Assembly: GCA_021647685.1 (NCBI GenBank)
Contig: JAKIUH010000001.1
Coordinates: forward strand, 1-52,156
Origin: Bacteroidales bacterium
Lineage (GTDB): Bacteria > Bacteroidota > Bacteroidia > Bacteroidales > NBLH01
Direction: 5' to 3'
DNA length: 52,156 nt
The position numbers and the translations under genes were made by a program. This document shows positions 24,688 through 33,967 of the stretch, piece by piece. The notes under the pieces were generated by a model. It saw nothing but the letters and a program-made list of their open reading frames with translations. It was not told where the DNA came from and did not search any database. How positions within the stretch are numbered: position 1 is the first letter of the stretch; each line of letters starts with the position of its first letter.

Positions 24688-25455
24688 ATGAAAAAAACCT
24701 ACCTTTTCCTAAGCTTAATACTATTATTAGGCATTTACAATACCACACAAGCCCAAACCAATGTATATACAACCTCCGGAGGTGAATTTATTTTTTCTTG
24801 GGGACAATTGGAATATACACAAAAATTTATGAATGATTATCCCGATGCACAAATTATTGATAATCCGGTACGTTTCACCGTATTTTTCCATTTTCAACAA
24901 TTAATCCATATGGACTTAACGGATAATATAGGTATTTTTAGTGGAATAGGAATGCGAAATATTGGTTTAATTTCTGACGAACGTCTTCCTGAAAACTACA
25001 ATACACTAAATCCCGGATATTTCAATGCAAAAATTATTCGCAGAACTTATACATTAGGCTTACCCCTTGCTTTAAAATTAGGTTCGTTTAAAAACAATTT
25101 TTATTTATACGGTGGGGCTGAAATAGAATGGGCTTTTCATTCAAAAGAAAAATGGTGGCCCAATCTTGACCATAGCGGAGCTAAAGTTAAAACAAGATAC
25201 TGGTGGCCCGATAACATAAATACCTGGATGCCCTCTTATTTTGTAGGAATACAATTTCCCGAAGGGACAAATGTTAAATTCAGATATTATAGTGATGATT
25301 TCTTCAACCATTCGTTTGGATTTACCAATGCAACCAACCGTAATGATGTAGTTTCTGATTTAACAAAGTATGCAAAAAGTAAAATGGTATATCTCTCACT
25401 ATCTTATCAAATTAATACAATGAAAGCTCTTCACGGAGAATTTGAGGATTATTAA
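24688..25455 (+). CDS. Secreted, probably outer membrane, protein of unknown function
   Basis: The 255-residue protein has a signal peptide (about 1-22, ending TQAQ) and then beta-strand sequence rich in aromatic residues: GEFIFSWGQLEYTQKF, IGIFSGIGMRNIGL, YTLGLPLALKLGSFKNNFYLYGGAEIEWAF, and near the end VYLSLSYQIN. This suggests an eight- to ten-stranded outer-membrane barrel. I do not recognise a family with a known role. A TATATTTG box lies 43 bases upstream and a strong terminator follows, so it is probably its own transcription unit. The segment KEKWWPNLDHSGAKVKTRYWW is unusually tryptophan-rich and probably a surface loop. Confidence 0.7.
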   Translation: MKKTYLFLSLILLLGIYNTTQAQTNVYTTSGGEFIFSWGQLEYTQKFMNDYPDAQIIDNPVRFTVFFHFQQLIHMDLTDNIGIFSGIGMRNIGLISDERLPENYNTLNPGYFNAKIIRRTYTLGLPLALKLGSFKNNFYLYGGAEIEWAFHSKEKWWPNLDHSGAKVKTRYWWPDNINTWMPSYFVGIQFPEGTNVKFRYYSDDFFNHSFGFTNATNRNDVVSDLTKYAKSKMVYLSLSYQINTMKALHGEFEDY

Positions 25456-25471
25456 TAGGCAAAAAAACGCA

Positions 25472-25507
25472 CAAAAAGGGTTTTACTTTGGGTAAAGCCC
25501 TTTTTTG
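25472..25507 (+). terminator. Rho-independent-type terminator
   Basis: AAAAAGGGTTTTAC and GTAAAGCCCTTTTTT form a stem around TTTGG, ending in a T run, about 20 bases after the stop of the gene at 24688. Confidence 0.8.
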
Positions 25508-25540
25508 TTTAATTTTGAACTTTTATTCAAGATACAGTTT

Positions 25541-28477
25541 ATGCAGAGTATTTCAAAATCAATAATTTATATACTATTTATAAGTTTTATTTTTGCATTA
25601 TTTTATTCTTGTGCACAAGTAGGTAATATTTCGGGCGGCGATAAAGATACTGTTCCGCCTGTTTTATTATACAGTGAGCCTCCAATGGCTGATACCGGCT
25701 TTACCGGAAACCGTATAAAAATTACTTTTAATGAATATTTTGTAATTGAAGATATAAATCAAGAATTCATTAGCTCTCCTCCTTTAAAAGAATTTCCAAA
25801 AATTCATTGGAAAAAGCATTCATTAATTGTAGATATTAAAGATACACTCAAAAAACCCGAAACTTATACACTTTATTTTGGTAATGCCATTAAAGATTTG
25901 AATGAAAAAAATGTTCTGGAAAATTTTAAATTTATATTTTCAACCGGAAGCGTAGTGGACTCTTTTGCAATTTCCGGTCGTTTAAAAAATGCCGAAAATC
26001 TTAAAGTGCCGGAAAATACACTCGTTTTTGCTTATCGGGAAACCGGAGATTCGGTACCCTTTTTATACAGACCTGATTATTTAAGTAAAATAGATACATC
26101 GGGTAATTTTTCCATATCCAATATACAAGGTGGTGCTTATAAAATATTTGCTTTTCAGGATTTGAACGGCGACTTAATGCTTAACCCTACCGAAGCGCGT
26201 GCTTTTCTTGATTCAGTTATTATACCTCAAAGGGAAATAATTGTAAACGTTGACTCGCTAAAAGCCGGTACTATTTTACATGATATTAACGATACTACTT
26301 ATGCCGACACTTTACAAAGAGATATGGTGATTATTAGCGAACAGCATTTTACTTATCCGAATAATATTTATTTGTACTTATTTCCTGAAATAAAACACAA
26401 ACAAAGAATATCGGGTTATGTACGCGAAAAGCGTGGAAAAGTAAACTTTACATTTGATATACCCTTAAGCAATAAATATCAAATGAAACCTTTAAACTTT
26501 AATTTGACCAAAGAAAACTATTTGTTGGAATTTAATCCTGAAAAAGATAGTATAATTTACTGGTTTAGCGATACATTGGTACAAAATATTGATACTTTAA
26601 AGTTTGAAATTACTTTTGCCACGATTGACTCGCTGGATATGCCCATTGTACAAACCGATACTGTTTTGGTTGAATTTAGAGAAAAAAAGGATAAAGATGC
26701 ATGGAAAAAAGAAAAAAACAAAGATAGCTCATCAATAAAACCTATTGAGTATCTAAATTTTACATTTGATTTAGAGAAAAATAAATTAGATTTAAAACAA
26801 AATTTACAATTTGAAGTTTCAGAACCACTATTAAATATCGACACAGCCAAAATACATCTTTTTGAAATTATTGATACCAATACCATTGATACCAAGGAAC
26901 AAAAAATTCTTCGTGCAATACGAGTTTCTGAAAAAGATATTTTTATCCAATTTCGCCGGCCTATTGTCAATGAATTACAATTTACATTATTCGGCAACCG
27001 GCAAAAGAAAGACTGGTACATAAAAGTTAATCAGGCAGATAGTACTTCGTACTATTTTACCATTACCGATGATGAAATCATGAAAACCGATACCTTAAGA
27101 TTATTGGTTGATTTTGATAATGATTTTTTCCTTAATCAAATTGAAGAACTGCAAGATACAATAAAATTGGCGCTTACAGCACAAAAATTAAAATCAAAAA
27201 GTAGAGGAAAAGATAATTTTATGGAATTAAGCTTTAAAAAGCCCATGCAAAATAAACTTGATGTACAGCTCTTAAATTATCCTGAAAAAACAAAGAGTTT
27301 ACGCTTACAACAAAATTTATTGAAAGACAGTTTGAGAATATATATTCGCGATAAAGAATTAGTGATGCAGGATACATTAAAATTATCTTTAAAAAGCTTA
27401 GACTATATTAATATTAAGGGCGACAGTATTTTTTATACCGACACAGTTACTATGGTATATCATGAAAAACAACAATATTTATCATCCTGCCAACGTAGTG
27501 AAGCCGATAAGATAAATCTTGTTTTTAATAAAAGCCTGTCCGGTAAATTAGATATACAAATAGCTGATACAAATGCAATTAACCGGAGCAAACTAAAATA
27601 TAATGCAACAAAAGATTCTGTTGAAATTAGCATTACAGATAAAAACATCAGTAAAAAAGATACATTAAAACTTATTATTAACTATACCGATAAAAACAGG
27701 CACGGTAATGTTTCAGAATTTTCAGACAGCATATTAATTACCAATAATAAACCCATTGAGTTAAAAAAGAAAGAAATTTATAAACAAATAAAAGAAGAAA
27801 TAAAACCCCAAACGGTTCATATTTATTATCCTCTTGAATATAAATTAAATAGAGACAGCAGTTTATTGCGCAAATACAGTATTTCAACAAAATGGAAAGA
27901 AGACACAAAATACCGGATAAAAATAGATTCAATGGCTTTTACAGGATTTTTAAATCATTACAATCAGTTTTTTCAACAAGATTTTTCTACGCAAAAAGAA
28001 GATTATTATGCTTTGCTGAATGTGAATATCAAAAATATTTATCCTGATTTTTCAAAAACTATTATTGATACTCTTGCGGCTGATAGCACAGCTATTGATA
28101 CAATTATCAAAACAAAACCCGTTATTTATTCTAACTTCTTAAAACAAAGAGTAGCAAATGTAATTGATAACGGACAAGTAATTATTCAATTAGTGAAGAT
28201 TGATAAAGAAGAAAATGAAGAAGTTTTTAAAGAATATCACCTAAAAGATGATAAAAGCATGAAAATTGACTATATTATACCGGGAACTTATCGCTTAAAA
28301 GTAATTTTTGATAAAAACAGTAATGGAAAATGGGATACAGGAAATTACCTAAAACATATTCATCCTGAAAAAGTACTTTATTTTCCGAAAAAATTTGAGA
28401 TGAAAGAAGCTTGGGAAATGAATCTTGATTGGGATATTGGTAAAACATTAATAAAATCCTTAGAAAAAGGAGATTAA
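25541..28477 (+). CDS. SbsA-type Ig-like domain lipoprotein
   Basis: The ATG at 25541 gives a lipoprotein signal ending LFYSC at Cys24. An upstream in-frame start adds 12 residues and spoils the signal. The 978-residue product has the Bacteroidota signature CAQVGNISGGDKDTVPP directly after the lipid cysteine. An SbsA-type Ig-like domain follows (about 35-140, VLLYSEPPMADTGFTGNRIKITFNEY). Further repeated beta domains contain recurring D-T-L-x-L segments, and the C-terminus has a prealbumin-like fold (VIPGTYRLKVIFDKNSNGKWDTG). These proteins are frequent, single-copy surface or periplasmic lipoproteins in the phylum; their function is not established. It leads a four-gene unit. Confidence 0.85.
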   Translation: MQSISKSIIYILFISFIFALFYSCAQVGNISGGDKDTVPPVLLYSEPPMADTGFTGNRIKITFNEYFVIEDINQEFISSPPLKEFPKIHWKKHSLIVDIKDTLKKPETYTLYFGNAIKDLNEKNVLENFKFIFSTGSVVDSFAISGRLKNAENLKVPENTLVFAYRETGDSVPFLYRPDYLSKIDTSGNFSISNIQGGAYKIFAFQDLNGDLMLNPTEARAFLDSVIIPQREIIVNVDSLKAGTILHDINDTTYADTLQRDMVIISEQHFTYPNNIYLYLFPEIKHKQRISGYVREKRGKVNFTFDIPLSNKYQMKPLNFNLTKENYLLEFNPEKDSIIYWFSDTLVQNIDTLKFEITFATIDSLDMPIVQTDTVLVEFREKKDKDAWKKEKNKDSSSIKPIEYLNFTFDLEKNKLDLKQNLQFEVSEPLLNIDTAKIHLFEIIDTNTIDTKEQKILRAIRVSEKDIFIQFRRPIVNELQFTLFGNRQKKDWYIKVNQADSTSYYFTITDDEIMKTDTLRLLVDFDNDFFLNQIEELQDTIKLALTAQKLKSKSRGKDNFMELSFKKPMQNKLDVQLLNYPEKTKSLRLQQNLLKDSLRIYIRDKELVMQDTLKLSLKSLDYINIKGDSIFYTDTVTMVYHEKQQYLSSCQRSEADKINLVFNKSLSGKLDIQIADTNAINRSKLKYNATKDSVEISITDKNISKKDTLKLIINYTDKNRHGNVSEFSDSILITNNKPIELKKKEIYKQIKEEIKPQTVHIYYPLEYKLNRDSSLLRKYSISTKWKEDTKYRIKIDSMAFTGFLNHYNQFFQQDFSTQKEDYYALLNVNIKNIYPDFSKTIIDTLAADSTAIDTIIKTKPVIYSNFLKQRVANVIDNGQVIIQLVKIDKEENEEVFKEYHLKDDKSMKIDYIIPGTYRLKVIFDKNSNGKWDTGNYLKHIHPEKVLYFPKKFEMKEAWEMNLDWDIGKTLIKSLEKGD

Positions 28478-28510
28478 AGAAGAATAAAATATTTCTAAAA
28501 TCATAAAGCC

Positions 28511-28822
28511 ATGTCAGTACTTTTAGAGTTTGCAATGTTTCCTACCGATAAAGGAACCAGTGTCAGCAAAGATGTAAGCAAAATAATAGCCATGATTCGC
28601 GAAAGCGGAATCCCATACAAACTTACACCTATGGGAACAATTATTGAAACGGAAGAAATGCCGGAAGCACTTGATATAATTCAAAAATCATACGATTTAT
28701 TAAAAGATGATTCAAAAAGGATTTACGCTACATTAACTTTTGATATACAAAAAGGAAAAAATAAGCGTTTAATTTCCAAAGTACAATCAATTGAAGACAA
28801 AATTGGAAAAGTGGAAAAATAA
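28511..28822 (+). CDS. MTH1187/YqgV family thiamine-binding-type protein
   Basis: The 103-residue protein aligns by eye to the MTH1187 (DUF77) family: LEFAMFPTDKGTSVSKDVSKII, then GIPYKLTPMGTIIETEEMPEALDII. The family fold is a small alpha/beta homotetramer and some members bind thiamine or a related pyrimidine. Its role in the cell is not clear. It is 33 bases after the Ig-like gene, and its end overlaps the DUF3108 gene, so these three are probably one transcript. No thiamine synthesis genes or TPP riboswitch are seen around it. Confidence 0.9.
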   Translation: MSVLLEFAMFPTDKGTSVSKDVSKIIAMIRESGIPYKLTPMGTIIETEEMPEALDIIQKSYDLLKDDSKRIYATLTFDIQKGKNKRLISKVQSIEDKIGKVEK

Positions 28823-29639
28823 TCTTTTTATTAAGCGATTACTCATTGTGCTGATAATATCAGGTATGTATTATCCTGCCGATGCACAGTGCAAACCGGT
28901 AATTCAAGCATTTCAAAACGGCGAAGAATTATATTATGATGTAGTATATAATTGGGGTTTTATATGGGTAAATGCAGGCAAAGTTAAGTTTAAAGTGCAA
29001 AAGGAAAATTTTAGAGGGCAAGTAGTTTATCATTTTACGGGAACCGGAAAATCACTTGAAAAATACGATTGGATGTATCGTGTCCGTGATTATTACCACT
29101 CTTGGGCAACGATAACTGATTTAAAGCCTTTAAAATATATCAGGAATACATCCGAAGGAAAACAAAAAACGTATAATGTATATGAGTTTGATTATCAAAA
29201 AAATAAAATATATACAGATACTTGGAACACTCAAAAAGCACAGAAATTTGATACGCTGAATTTACAAAATTGCTTGTTTGATATAATGACTGCCGTATAT
29301 TATGTGCGTACATTGGACTTATCGAAATATAAAATCAATGAAAAAATTCCCATATCAATGATTATTGATAATGAAATTTATAATCTTTACGGCAGATATT
29401 TGGGAAAAGAAACATTAGAAACACATGAGGGTAAAAAATACGAAACATTAAAATTTTCAATATTATTGGTTGAAGGTACTATATTTAAAGGCGGTGAAGA
29501 TTTATTGGTTTGGGTTACAGCAGATAAAAACAGAGTACCTATTTTAGTAGATGCAAAAATATTGGTGGGCACAGTAAAGGCAAGTTTTAAACATGCAGTT
29601 AATTTAAAATATCCATTAAAATTTAAAAAGATAGAATAG
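28791..29639 (+). CDS. DUF3108 domain protein, secreted
   Basis: The mature part (from about residue 35) has the DUF3108 pattern: GEELYYDVVYNWGFIWVNAGKVKFKV, then FHFTGTGKSLEKYDWMYRVRDYYHSW-like text (VVYHFTGTGKSLEKYDWMYRV) and later LVWVTADKNRVPILVDAKILVGTV. Members are periplasmic barrel-like proteins of unclear function. The signal peptide is LFIKRLLIVLIISGMYYPADAQ. No ATG precedes the signal in frame: the start must be TTG at 28791 or 28803, or an ATT within the signal, since the first in-frame ATG (28866) is inside the signal. It overlaps the previous gene by about 30 bases. The start coordinate is therefore uncertain. Confidence 0.75.
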   Translation: MKTKLEKWKNNLFIKRLLIVLIISGMYYPADAQCKPVIQAFQNGEELYYDVVYNWGFIWVNAGKVKFKVQKENFRGQVVYHFTGTGKSLEKYDWMYRVRDYYHSWATITDLKPLKYIRNTSEGKQKTYNVYEFDYQKNKIYTDTWNTQKAQKFDTLNLQNCLFDIMTAVYYVRTLDLSKYKINEKIPISMIIDNEIYNLYGRYLGKETLETHEGKKYETLKFSILLVEGTIFKGGEDLLVWVTADKNRVPILVDAKILVGTVKASFKHAVNLKYPLKFKKIE

Positions 29640-29641
29640 TG

Positions 29642-30964
29642 ATGAAGAAAATTGCAGTAGTTTTGTTTTTGTGGAATATTTATCTTTTAAGCAATGCACA
29701 AAGTTTTGTTTACAGTGCCAATATTTCAAACGATAGTCTGGAATGTTTACAAAATATTTCGGTATATCGTGAGTTTAAGAAAATGAAACTTACCGATAAC
29801 GCCATTGAAACATGGAAAAAAGTATATAATAACTGCCCGGGATATAAAAAAATTATTTATCAAGACGGCGCACGATTTCTAATACAAAGTATTAAAAATG
29901 AACAAAATACAAAAATAAAGGAGAAACTTGTTGACAGTTTAATGCTCTTATACGCAAAGCGAATTAAATATTTTGGCGAAAAAGATTATATCAATGGCAG
30001 AATGGGTTTAAACTTGTACATCTACAATAAAGAAAAAACAGAAGATGCCTACAAATTAATGTTAAACTCAGTTCAAAAACTTAATGATAAAAGCAATTTA
30101 AGTGTTATTAATGCCCTAATGACCGCAAGTGCCGATTTATTTAAAAGTTCAAAGATAACATTAGAACAGTTCATAGATAATTATTTACTATGTTATCAAA
30201 TCACTAATAAAAAACTACAAATACTAACAGCATCCCCAAAAAGCAAAAAAATCTTATATACTGCCCAATCAATAAAAAAGATATTTGCTGCAAACACAAA
30301 AAAACAATGCAAACAAATTCTTGAAATTTTACATAAGCGTTTAGCTGCAAAACCCAATGATATAGAGGTAATTAAAAATGTAAACATTGTTTTGCAAGCC
30401 GGAAATTGCATACAATCCGCTTTGTTTTATCAAACAGCTTTAAAAATAGATAAAATTAAACCCGATGCTGAAACAGCCTATCTTTTAGCAGGAATTGAAC
30501 TGGAAAAAAATCATTACGATAAAGCAGAAGCATATTTCCGAAAAGCCATCCGCTTTGAAAATATAAATTATTTAAAATCAAAATATTGTGTTGATTTAGC
30601 CATTATGCAATATACACGCCTGCATCGTTTTGACGCTGCACAAAAATCTTTTGAAGCATCCTTACGTTATACAAACAATCCTGCAAAAAATTATTATTTC
30701 ATGGCTGAAATGTATGCTGCCTATCATAATAATTTCAGTAAAAAAGATTTAGAATACAATGCTTTTTTATGGCTAAGTATTGATTATTATTTAAAAGCAA
30801 AAAATACGCATCAAAAAATAGCAAAAAAAGCCGGTGAAAAAATTGCCTATTACAGAACTTATTTACCTACCAAAGAAGATATTTTCTTTTTCGGTTTAAA
30901 ACCCGGACAAAAATATACTATTGGCGATTGGGTAAATAAAACCACTACGGTTAGGGTACGCTAG
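29642..30964 (+). CDS. Secreted TPR-repeat protein
   Basis: The start is ATG at 29642, two bases after the previous stop; a GTG three bases upstream is the alternative. The 440-residue protein has a signal peptide (about 1-19, ending SNAQ) and a helical body with TPR-like repeats, clearest in the second half: YLLAGIELEKNHYDKAEAYFRKAIRFE and AIMQYTRLHRFDAAQKSFEASLRY, about residues 278-345. TPR proteins mediate protein contacts; the partner is unknown. As the last of the four-gene unit it probably acts in the periplasm with the preceding lipoprotein or DUF3108 protein. Its stop codon lies at the edge of the inverted-repeat element. Confidence 0.82.
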   Translation: MKKIAVVLFLWNIYLLSNAQSFVYSANISNDSLECLQNISVYREFKKMKLTDNAIETWKKVYNNCPGYKKIIYQDGARFLIQSIKNEQNTKIKEKLVDSLMLLYAKRIKYFGEKDYINGRMGLNLYIYNKEKTEDAYKLMLNSVQKLNDKSNLSVINALMTASADLFKSSKITLEQFIDNYLLCYQITNKKLQILTASPKSKKILYTAQSIKKIFAANTKKQCKQILEILHKRLAAKPNDIEVIKNVNIVLQAGNCIQSALFYQTALKIDKIKPDAETAYLLAGIELEKNHYDKAEAYFRKAIRFENINYLKSKYCVDLAIMQYTRLHRFDAAQKSFEASLRYTNNPAKNYYFMAEMYAAYHNNFSKKDLEYNAFLWLSIDYYLKAKNTHQKIAKKAGEKIAYYRTYLPTKEDIFFFGLKPGQKYTIGDWVNKTTTVRVR

Positions 30965-31124
30965 TGTCATGTCAAGTGTGTTGTGTCGTATAATATATTG
31001 AAGTTATTTTTGTGTAGAACAAGGCAAAAATTTTCAGCATAGCAGTAATTATGGTTAAAGTTTTTAACAAAATTCTATGTAAAATGAACGAAACTTGATA
31101 CAACTAAAATATACTGACATGACT
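30964..31124. mobile_element. Inverted-repeat element between convergent genes (about 160 bp)
   Basis: GTGTCATGTCA (30964-30974) faces TGACATGACT (31115-31124), and a looser match continues inward (TTGTGTCGTAT against ATACAACT). CTA flanks both sides (30961-30963 and 31125-31127) as a possible 3-bp target duplication. No protein is encoded. The flanking CTA trinucleotides contribute to the stop codons of both neighbouring genes. Confidence 0.55.
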
Positions 31125-32477
31125 CTATATATTATTTAAGCTAATAACAAATTCCGTACGCTCACTATCCGATTTTTTTAGAATAATATCTCCGTTCATT
31201 TGTAAAAGTATTTGCTTGCAAAGGCTTAAACCAATGCCCGAACCGCTTTCTTTGGTACTGTAAAAAGGCACAAATATCTGATTTTTTATCTCCTGAGGAA
31301 TAACAGCTCCATTGTTTGAAATTTCTATTTCAAGTGCAGTAGTTGTTTTTCTTAATTTAATCTCTATAATCGGGGTATTTTCATGTACAACTGCTTCATA
31401 AGCATTTTTGAGTACATTGATTATCACTTGTGAAATAAGCTTTTCGTCAGTATAAAATTGAATACCCAAAGGGATATGTTTTATAATCTGTATTTTATCT
31501 GATTCGGGATAGGTTTCAATGGCAATTACGCAATTGTTAATAATTTCTGAAATATCAGTATTTTGTAATTTAGGTTCTGGTAATTTGGTAAATTTACGGT
31601 AGTTTTGAACAAAGTTCATCAATGCAATACTTCGCTCCTCAATAACTTTTAATCCTTTGATGGTTTTAAAAATGGTATTTTCATCAAGCTTATCCGTATC
31701 AATAATTTGCTTATTTTTTATATAGTAGCCTGATATTACTTGCGATAAAGTAGTTATTGGAGTAATATTGTTCATTATCTCATGCGAAAGGGTGCGTGCC
31801 AATTTAATCCATGCATCCACCTCGCGACTGTCCAACTCTTTGGTAATATCGTTTACAGCCACCAGTATGTATAGGTTATTTTCTATATTAATTTCCGATA
31901 AACTGAAATTTAGTTTTTGTCCAAATCTGTTTTCAAATATTGCCGATTGCTGTTTACCTATTTTATAATTTAAAATAAAACCAGGCAGTGTTTTATCAAT
32001 ACTTGAAAGCGAATTGATATGAAAATACTCTTGCAGGTTTGTTAGTTTTGAGCCTGCAGGATTGATGTTTTCAATACGTCCGTTTTTGTTTACCGAAAAA
32101 AGTCCTGTTACCGATTTGTTAATTATGGAGCGATAGTAATACTCTTTGGTACTAATCTCAAATTTAGTTTTTTGTAACAATTTATTTAATTTTTCAACTC
32201 CTAGATAAAGCCTGTCTACATTTTTATTGCCTGATTTTTCAGGTATTTTCAAACTAGTATCTTCATTTTCTATTCCACTGATAAAAAAACTCATCCAACG
32301 ATTAATTCTGTTAAAATAATTGATAATATTGATAGCCGATAACACAATGGCAACCAATACTACCCAAAGAAAAGTTGATGATTTATCGGTGATATAAACA
32401 TAAGTTCCCCCGACACTTAATATAGAAAAAATAAGCAAACGAATGATTATTGAAAGATAAAAATGTTTATAAACCAT
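31125..32477 (-). CDS. Two-component sensor histidine kinase (NtrB/NtrY-like)
   Basis: The 450-residue kinase has two membrane spans (about 9-28 and 36-55) separated by only some eight residues, then a cytoplasmic PAS-like part (about 110-215). The H-box LARTLSHEIMNNITPI has His232; an N-box (INVLKNAYEAV), a G1-like region and ESGSGIGLSLCKQI form the ATPase domain (about 345-450). With almost no periplasmic domain, it should sense a membrane or cytoplasmic signal. The gene overlaps the preceding regulator by 11 bases and is co-transcribed with it. The pair most likely controls the divergent exporter operon at 34022. Confidence 0.9.
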   Translation of the reverse strand: MVYKHFYLSIIIRLLIFSILSVGGTYVYITDKSSTFLWVVLVAIVLSAINIINYFNRINRWMSFFISGIENEDTSLKIPEKSGNKNVDRLYLGVEKLNKLLQKTKFEISTKEYYYRSIINKSVTGLFSVNKNGRIENINPAGSKLTNLQEYFHINSLSSIDKTLPGFILNYKIGKQQSAIFENRFGQKLNFSLSEINIENNLYILVAVNDITKELDSREVDAWIKLARTLSHEIMNNITPITTLSQVISGYYIKNKQIIDTDKLDENTIFKTIKGLKVIEERSIALMNFVQNYRKFTKLPEPKLQNTDISEIINNCVIAIETYPESDKIQIIKHIPLGIQFYTDEKLISQVIINVLKNAYEAVVHENTPIIEIKLRKTTTALEIEISNNGAVIPQEIKNQIFVPFYSTKESGSGIGLSLCKQILLQMNGDIILKKSDSERTEFVISLNNI

Positions 32478-33828
32478 ATTTTTTCAATTTATTGTATAAT
32501 GTTTGCCTTGTGATACCCAAATTTTTGGCAACAGCACTCATATTCCCTTTTTCTTTATCAATATTTACCAAAATCATATTTTTTTCCATTTCTTCAAGGG
32601 TGAGATTATCCAAATTGTTTTGTTTTACGGCAATTTGCTGATTTAATGAAAAACTATTTTCATCAAGTATATGATTTTCAGCAAGAATCACTGCTTTTTC
32701 AATACAATGTTGCAGCTCTCTGACATTTCCTGGCCATTGATAATTCAATAACTTATGCTTTGCTTTATTAGAAATTTTCAAAGCTTTTTTTTGGTATTTT
32801 TCAACATATTGATGTAAATAATATTCAGCAAGTAAAATTATATCGTTATCCCGTTCTCTCAGAGGTGGTATTTCGATACTTATAGTATTGATACGATAAA
32901 ACAGGTCTTCACGAAAACTCCCCTCTTCAATCATCTTGGAGATATCTCTATTGGTGGCAGATACAAGCCGGATATCAACAGGTATCTGTTTATTACCGCC
33001 CAAAGGCGTGATACAGCGATTTTGCAGTGCCGACAAAATTTTTGCCTGTAAAGACAAAGATAAATTTGCTATTTCATCAAGAAAAAGTGTTCCTTTATCA
33101 GCTAATTCAAACTTTCCGGTTCGGTCTTCCTTGGCATCGGTAAAAGCACCTTTTACATGACCAAACAGCTCGCTTTCAAACAGTGTTTCACTAAGTGAGC
33201 CCATGTCCACATTTAAAAATATCTCGTTTTTCCGTTTTGAATACCGGTGAATTTCTTGTGCAATAAGTTGTTTCCCCGTTCCGTTTTCGCCGGTTATTAA
33301 AATATTGGCATCGGTTTGAGCAACTTTCTGCACAATTTTCATTAAGGTAGTTATTGCTTTTGATTTCCCGATAATTTTATATTCAGGAACGATAATGTTT
33401 TGTAAAGTATTTGTTTTTTCTCGTAGTTTTAAATTCTCAGCTTTACTTTTCCGCAATTTTGCGGCAGCACTTACCGTGCTTAACAGTTTATTGTTGTCCC
33501 AAGGTTTCAGAATAAAATCAAATGCTCCATCTCTTACGGCTTTTACCGCCAATTCAATATCACCAAAAGCTGTAATCATTATTACACTAATAGTATCATC
33601 AAGTTTTTTAATTTCGTTAAGCCAAAAAATACCCTCGTTACCGGTATTAAGTCCCGCTTTAAAATTCATATCTAACAAAACAATATCAATTTGGTGCTGG
33701 CGAATGCTTGAAATTAAATTATTGGAATTTGACAAAACAAAAACTTCTCTATACTTGGTTTGCAAAAGCATTTCAAGAGCCGTCAAAACACTTTTATTAT
33801 CATCAACAATAAGTATTTTACTTTCCAT
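32467..33828 (-). CDS. Sigma-54-dependent response regulator (NtrC family)
   Basis: The 453-residue protein has a receiver domain (about 1-120, acceptor Asp53 in DIVLLDMNF). A sigma-54 activator AAA+ domain follows (about 140-365): Walker A GENGTGKQ, the sigma-54 loop GAFTDA (usually GAFTGA), Walker B GTLFLDEI, and R-fingers in FREDLFYRIN. A Fis-type helix-turn-helix ends it (about 415-453, GNMSAVAKNLGITRQTLYNKLKKYGL). Such proteins open sigma-54 promoters when phosphorylated. It is the first gene of a two-gene minus-strand unit with the kinase, and has a good housekeeping promoter at 33861-33893. Confidence 0.93.
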   Translation of the reverse strand: MESKILIVDDNKSVLTALEMLLQTKYREVFVLSNSNNLISSIRQHQIDIVLLDMNFKAGLNTGNEGIFWLNEIKKLDDTISVIMITAFGDIELAVKAVRDGAFDFILKPWDNNKLLSTVSAAAKLRKSKAENLKLREKTNTLQNIIVPEYKIIGKSKAITTLMKIVQKVAQTDANILITGENGTGKQLIAQEIHRYSKRKNEIFLNVDMGSLSETLFESELFGHVKGAFTDAKEDRTGKFELADKGTLFLDEIANLSLSLQAKILSALQNRCITPLGGNKQIPVDIRLVSATNRDISKMIEEGSFREDLFYRINTISIEIPPLRERDNDIILLAEYYLHQYVEKYQKKALKISNKAKHKLLNYQWPGNVRELQHCIEKAVILAENHILDENSFSLNQQIAVKQNNLDNLTLEEMEKNMILVNIDKEKGNMSAVAKNLGITRQTLYNKLKKYGL

Positions 33829-33860
33829 TAGGTAAATTTTATCCTTAAATCAAAAGTAAA

Positions 33861-33893
33861 CAAACGTAAAATATTTTAACACCTGTTGTCAAA
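33861..33893 (-). promoter_or_regulatory. Housekeeping promoter of the regulator/kinase pair
   Basis: On the minus strand TTTG (33893-33890), a 21-base spacer and TACGTTTG (33868-33861) match the Bacteroidota consensus, about 35 bases before the regulator ATG. Confidence 0.7.
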
Positions 33894-33902
33894 TATTTTT
33901 AC
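33866..33902. promoter_or_regulatory. Candidate regulator-binding dyad
   Basis: GTAAAATATTT and AAATATTTTTAC form an inverted repeat around a 14-base centre that itself contains TTAACA and TTGTCAA. It covers the -7 and -33 boxes of the regulator gene and lies about 120-155 bases upstream of the exporter operon. That position suits an upstream activator site for the sigma-54 regulator and also autorepression. AT richness makes the symmetry partly expected by chance. Confidence 0.45.
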
Positions 33903-33967
33903 ACTTTTTTGATTAAATATCTATATTTCTACCTGTATAATACTCATAATCAAGCCAATGTAGTTTT

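Noticed and set aside
28478..28510. TPP riboswitch before the thiamine-binding-type gene
   Set aside because: The gap is only 33 bases and lies inside an operon; no conserved TPP sequence is present.
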